A DNA stretch of 64,000 nucleotides from Pelomonas caseinilytica (GTDB taxonomy: Bacteria > Pseudomonadota > Gammaproteobacteria > Burkholderiales > Burkholderiaceae_C), in the NCBI RefSeq assembly GCF_021353235.1, contig NZ_JAJTWT010000015.1, forward strand, positions 1 to 64,000, given 5' to 3'. Every line of letters starts with the position of its first letter. Position 1 is the stretch's first letter. The position numbers and the translations under genes are program-made. Positions 62,201 to 64,000 of the stretch are shown here, piece by piece. The notes beneath the pieces are model-generated. The model did no database searches and was not told the origin of the DNA. It saw nothing but the letters and a program-made list of their open reading frames with translations.

Positions 62201-63535
62201 ATGTCCGAGCTCCGCCCCACGCCCGCCCCCGACGAACCGCGCCAGGTCGACGAGTTCTTCCGCGACGGCGCCGCGCCAGCCGACTCGCTGCTGTGGTGGC
62301 AGCTGGAGCGGCAGGACGCCCTCATCGCGGCCCAGCGCGCCCTGTTCGGCGGCGAGGCCGGCTGGGTGAGGCTGCGGGTGTGGGTGTTCCTGGAGCTGCT
62401 GGCCCTGCCGGCCGCGCGCCTGTCGCGCGAGGCGCTGAACCAGGCCTTCCACCAGCTCCGCGAGGATGCGCTGGAGACCGTGCTCAAGCGCCTGCGCGAC
62501 GCCGAGCTGCTGCACTGGGACGGCTCCACGCAGACCTATGCCATCACGCCGCTGGCGCAGCAGCTGGCCGGCATGCTGCAACCTCTCACCGCCGAAGACG
62601 CCGGCGAGGACGCAGACCTCGCCGCGCTGCTGGCCGGCGTGGCCGGCGCCCACCAGCTGGGCGTGCTGCAGCCGCAGCAGCTGCGCCACCTGCAGGCCCA
62701 GCTGCAGCGCCTGCGCGAGGAGTTCGCCGACGCCATGGCCAGCGGCAGCGAGTTCCAGCTGCGCCGCGCGCGCACGCGCTTCGAACGCGCCCTGGCGCTG
62801 GTGGACCGGGCTGGCGAGGCACTGAAAGCCATCATCGAGCAGGCCCAGGGCGACGGCCGGCTGGAGCGCCTGGCCCGCGAACTGGGCCACGCCCAGGCCG
62901 GCCTGCTGGTCATGGCCAGCCAGTTCAACCGCGCCCTGCAGCAGGCGGACCGCCAGCGCGTGACGCTGGGGTCCACCGGCGTCACCACGACCGACGTGCG
63001 CCAGTGGCTGCAGCGGGTGCCGGAGCTGCACGCCCTGCTGGGCGACGCCCTCTCGACCGGCGTGCAGCCGGTCATGGTGGCGGCCCAGGAACTGGTGGAC
63101 GGCGCCGAGGCCGAGTTCGAGCGCGACCGGCCCGCCAAGCCCGAGTCGGCCGGCCTGCCGGAGGCCCGCCCCGCGCCCGACGGCCGGCTGGAGGTGCTGA
63201 GCCTGCCGCCCGAGCTGGATGCGCTGCAGGCCCTGCTCAACCGCTGGACGACCCAGGGCGAGGGCAGCCAGCCCGTCGGTCCGGCCGTGCTCGGCGGCAG
63301 CTACGCGTCCGCGGCCTACCGCGCCCAGCTGCTGCCGCTGCTCGGCGACGTCCAGGCGCGCCACCTCAAGGGCGCCACCGGCGACATGGCCCGCCAGCCC
63401 TGGCGCGTGCGCTGGAGCGCCGAACAGGGCGCCATCGATGACGAGTTCGTCGCGTGGATGAGCCGCGGCGAGCTGTCGGCCGTGCCTGAAGAAATGCAAC
63501 CACAGAGGCACGGAGACACGGAGGAAAACCCATGA
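62201..63535 (+). CDS. MksF/JetA-like condensin kleisin subunit
   Basis: 444 residues. The N-terminal winged-helix region (SLLWWQLERQDALIAAQRALFGG, LRVWVFLELLALP, LRDAELLHWDGS) and the long helical middle with ARTRFERALALVDRAGEALK resemble the MksF/JetA subunits of SMC-like complexes. The last 12 residues (EMQPQRHGDTEENP) are encoded by the hairpin repeat and are unlikely to be native. It is followed by an MksE-like gene. MksBEF/Jet complexes work in chromosome organisation, or in plasmid defence when JetD is present. Family assignment is by overall resemblance, not a decisive motif. Confidence 0.65.
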   Translation: MSELRPTPAPDEPRQVDEFFRDGAAPADSLLWWQLERQDALIAAQRALFGGEAGWVRLRVWVFLELLALPAARLSREALNQAFHQLREDALETVLKRLRDAELLHWDGSTQTYAITPLAQQLAGMLQPLTAEDAGEDADLAALLAGVAGAHQLGVLQPQQLRHLQAQLQRLREEFADAMASGSEFQLRRARTRFERALALVDRAGEALKAIIEQAQGDGRLERLARELGHAQAGLLVMASQFNRALQQADRQRVTLGSTGVTTTDVRQWLQRVPELHALLGDALSTGVQPVMVAAQELVDGAEAEFERDRPAKPESAGLPEARPAPDGRLEVLSLPPELDALQALLNRWTTQGEGSQPVGPAVLGGSYASAAYRAQLLPLLGDVQARHLKGATGDMARQPWRVRWSAEQGAIDDEFVAWMSRGELSAVPEEMQPQRHGDTEENP

Positions 63536-63585
63536 ACGCAAGCCCCGAGGCCTCTCCGTGCCTCTGTGTCTCTGTGGTTGCATTT
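63492..63585. repeat. CACAGAG hairpin repeat, copy 4
   Basis: AAATGCAACCACAGAGGCAC on the left and its complement ending CTGTGGTTGCATTT on the right form a long inverted repeat with three transition mismatches over 26 bases. The left arm supplies the end of the mksF reading frame, and the right arm lies in a 23-codon bridge frame. AACCCATGA occurs both before (63527) and after (63595) the right half, which may be a duplication trace. Confidence 0.82.
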
Positions 63586-63603
63586 GTGTTGACGAACCCA
63601 TGA
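63532..63603 (+). CDS. 23-codon frame bridging mksF and mksE through the repeat
   Basis: ATG 63532 overlaps the mksF stop and the TGA at 63601-63603 overlaps the mksE ATG (both ATGA). The frame MNASPEASPCLCVSVV... comes from the repeat. It has only a weak purine run (GGAGGAA at 63520) as ribosome site. It probably does not make a useful protein but would keep ribosomes moving between the two genes. It parallels the frame at 4674-4799. Confidence 0.3.
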   Translation: MNASPEASPCLCVSVVAFVLTNP

Positions 63604-64000
63604 CGCCCACCTTCGACGACGCGGCCAGCCTGGCCGCCCAACTGCTGGCGCGGCGCTGGCTGCCGCGCAGCCATCCGCTGATGAAGCGCGCCCTCATCGA
63701 TGCCGAGCTGTGGGCCGAACTCGGCCGCCGCCTGGCCGGCGTGGGCCTGCGCGTGGTGGACAACGTCTATGCCGACCAGGTGAGCGTGGCCCTGCTGCGC
63801 CCCGCCGAGGCCGCCGTCTTCGGCGAGGTGGGGCTCAACGCCAACAACAACCTGGAGCTGCCGCGTGACGGCGTCTCGCTGCTGGTGGTGCTGTGGAGCC
63901 TCATCGTGCTGCCCAAGCGCCAGCGCCAGATCAACCGCAGCGATACGTCTGGCGACGAGCAGGGCGAGATGTTCGGCGGCACCAAGCCCGTGCCGACGGC
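63600..64000 (+). CDS. MksE/JetB-like condensin subunit (partial, runs off the window)
   Basis: At least 133 residues from ATG 63600 with no stop before the window end. The start ASLAAQLLARRWLPRSHPLMKRALIDAELWAELGRRLAGVGLRVVDN and the LLVVLWSLIVLPKRQRQ stretch fit the small winged-helix MksE/JetB subunits that bind MksF. It directly follows the MksF-like gene. An SMC-like ATPase (MksB/JetC) and possibly a nuclease (MksG/JetD) are expected beyond the window. Identity is inferred from order and resemblance. Confidence 0.6.
   Translation, partial: MTPTFDDAASLAAQLLARRWLPRSHPLMKRALIDAELWAELGRRLAGVGLRVVDNVYADQVSVALLRPAEAAVFGEVGLNANNNLELPRDGVSLLVVLWSLIVLPKRQRQINRSDTSGDEQGEMFGGTKPVPT

Overview
The window is high-GC DNA (about 70% by eye) with dense ATGA/TGATG gene overlaps, TonB-dependent receptors and housekeeping genes (rsgA, orn, pabB-pabC, rhlE) of the type found in Burkholderiales of the Roseateles/Rubrivivax/Leptothrix kind. 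That placement is inference from gene content and style only. No tRNA, rRNA or CRISPR array was seen.

Layout. (1) 1-7.6 kb: the 3' end of a group II intron, then a sux-like sucrose locus: LacI regulator, TonB receptor, fructokinase, MFS symporter and sucrose phosphorylase, with a perfect LacI-type palindrome in front of the receptor. (2) 7.6-23.4 kb: a largely housekeeping block: histidine kinase divergent from a periplasmic binding protein, two SDR enzymes, a penicillin-acylase-type hydrolase, a CsgG-SH3 protein, rsgA/pterin dehydratase/M48 protease, oligoribonuclease, a PabB-PabC fusion and rhlE with a long leader. (3) 23.4-36.9 kb: a candidate acetylated glucomannan locus. A minus-strand operon encodes an ABC sugar importer without its own ATPase, a two-domain acetyl esterase, an AGE-family mannose isomerase/epimerase and a GH5 glucanase. 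Divergent from it are a GH2 beta-mannosidase and a large TonB receptor.

(4) 36.9-48.7 kb: an apparently acquired island, visibly less GC-rich. It opens with a deleted group IIC intron just after a terminator, then a yybP-ykoY manganese riboswitch with a GDT1-family transporter, an IS66 remnant, two P-type cation ATPases, a tandem universal stress protein, and a three-gene redox module (FAD/NAD/2Fe-2S reductase, four-helix His-rich membrane protein, decaheme cytochrome c). Two FNR/Anr-type boxes sit at its promoters, suggesting low-oxygen control. It fades out into debris including what looks like the start of a second usp gene.

(5) 48.7-57.1 kb: two flavin-dependent tryptophan-halogenase-like genes, preceded by a 20-codon reading frame with an ideal ribosome binding site, then GH1 beta-glycosidase, a second fructokinase, a second LacI regulator and a GPH-type sugar symporter. 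A GTTTA-S-TAAAC-like operator is shared with the glucomannan operon 24 kb away. The shared site gives a coherent route: glucomannan to mannose, to fructose by the isomerase, to fructose-6-phosphate by the kinase. (6) 57.3-64 kb: miscellaneous enzymes and regulators, then the start of an MksF-MksE condensin-like operon that runs off the end.

Two dispersed repeat families run through the window. One is an ~85-bp hairpin built of CACAGAG-type heptamers (4 copies, all just after stop codons). The other is a ~100-bp multi-hairpin element (2 copies, also just after genes).
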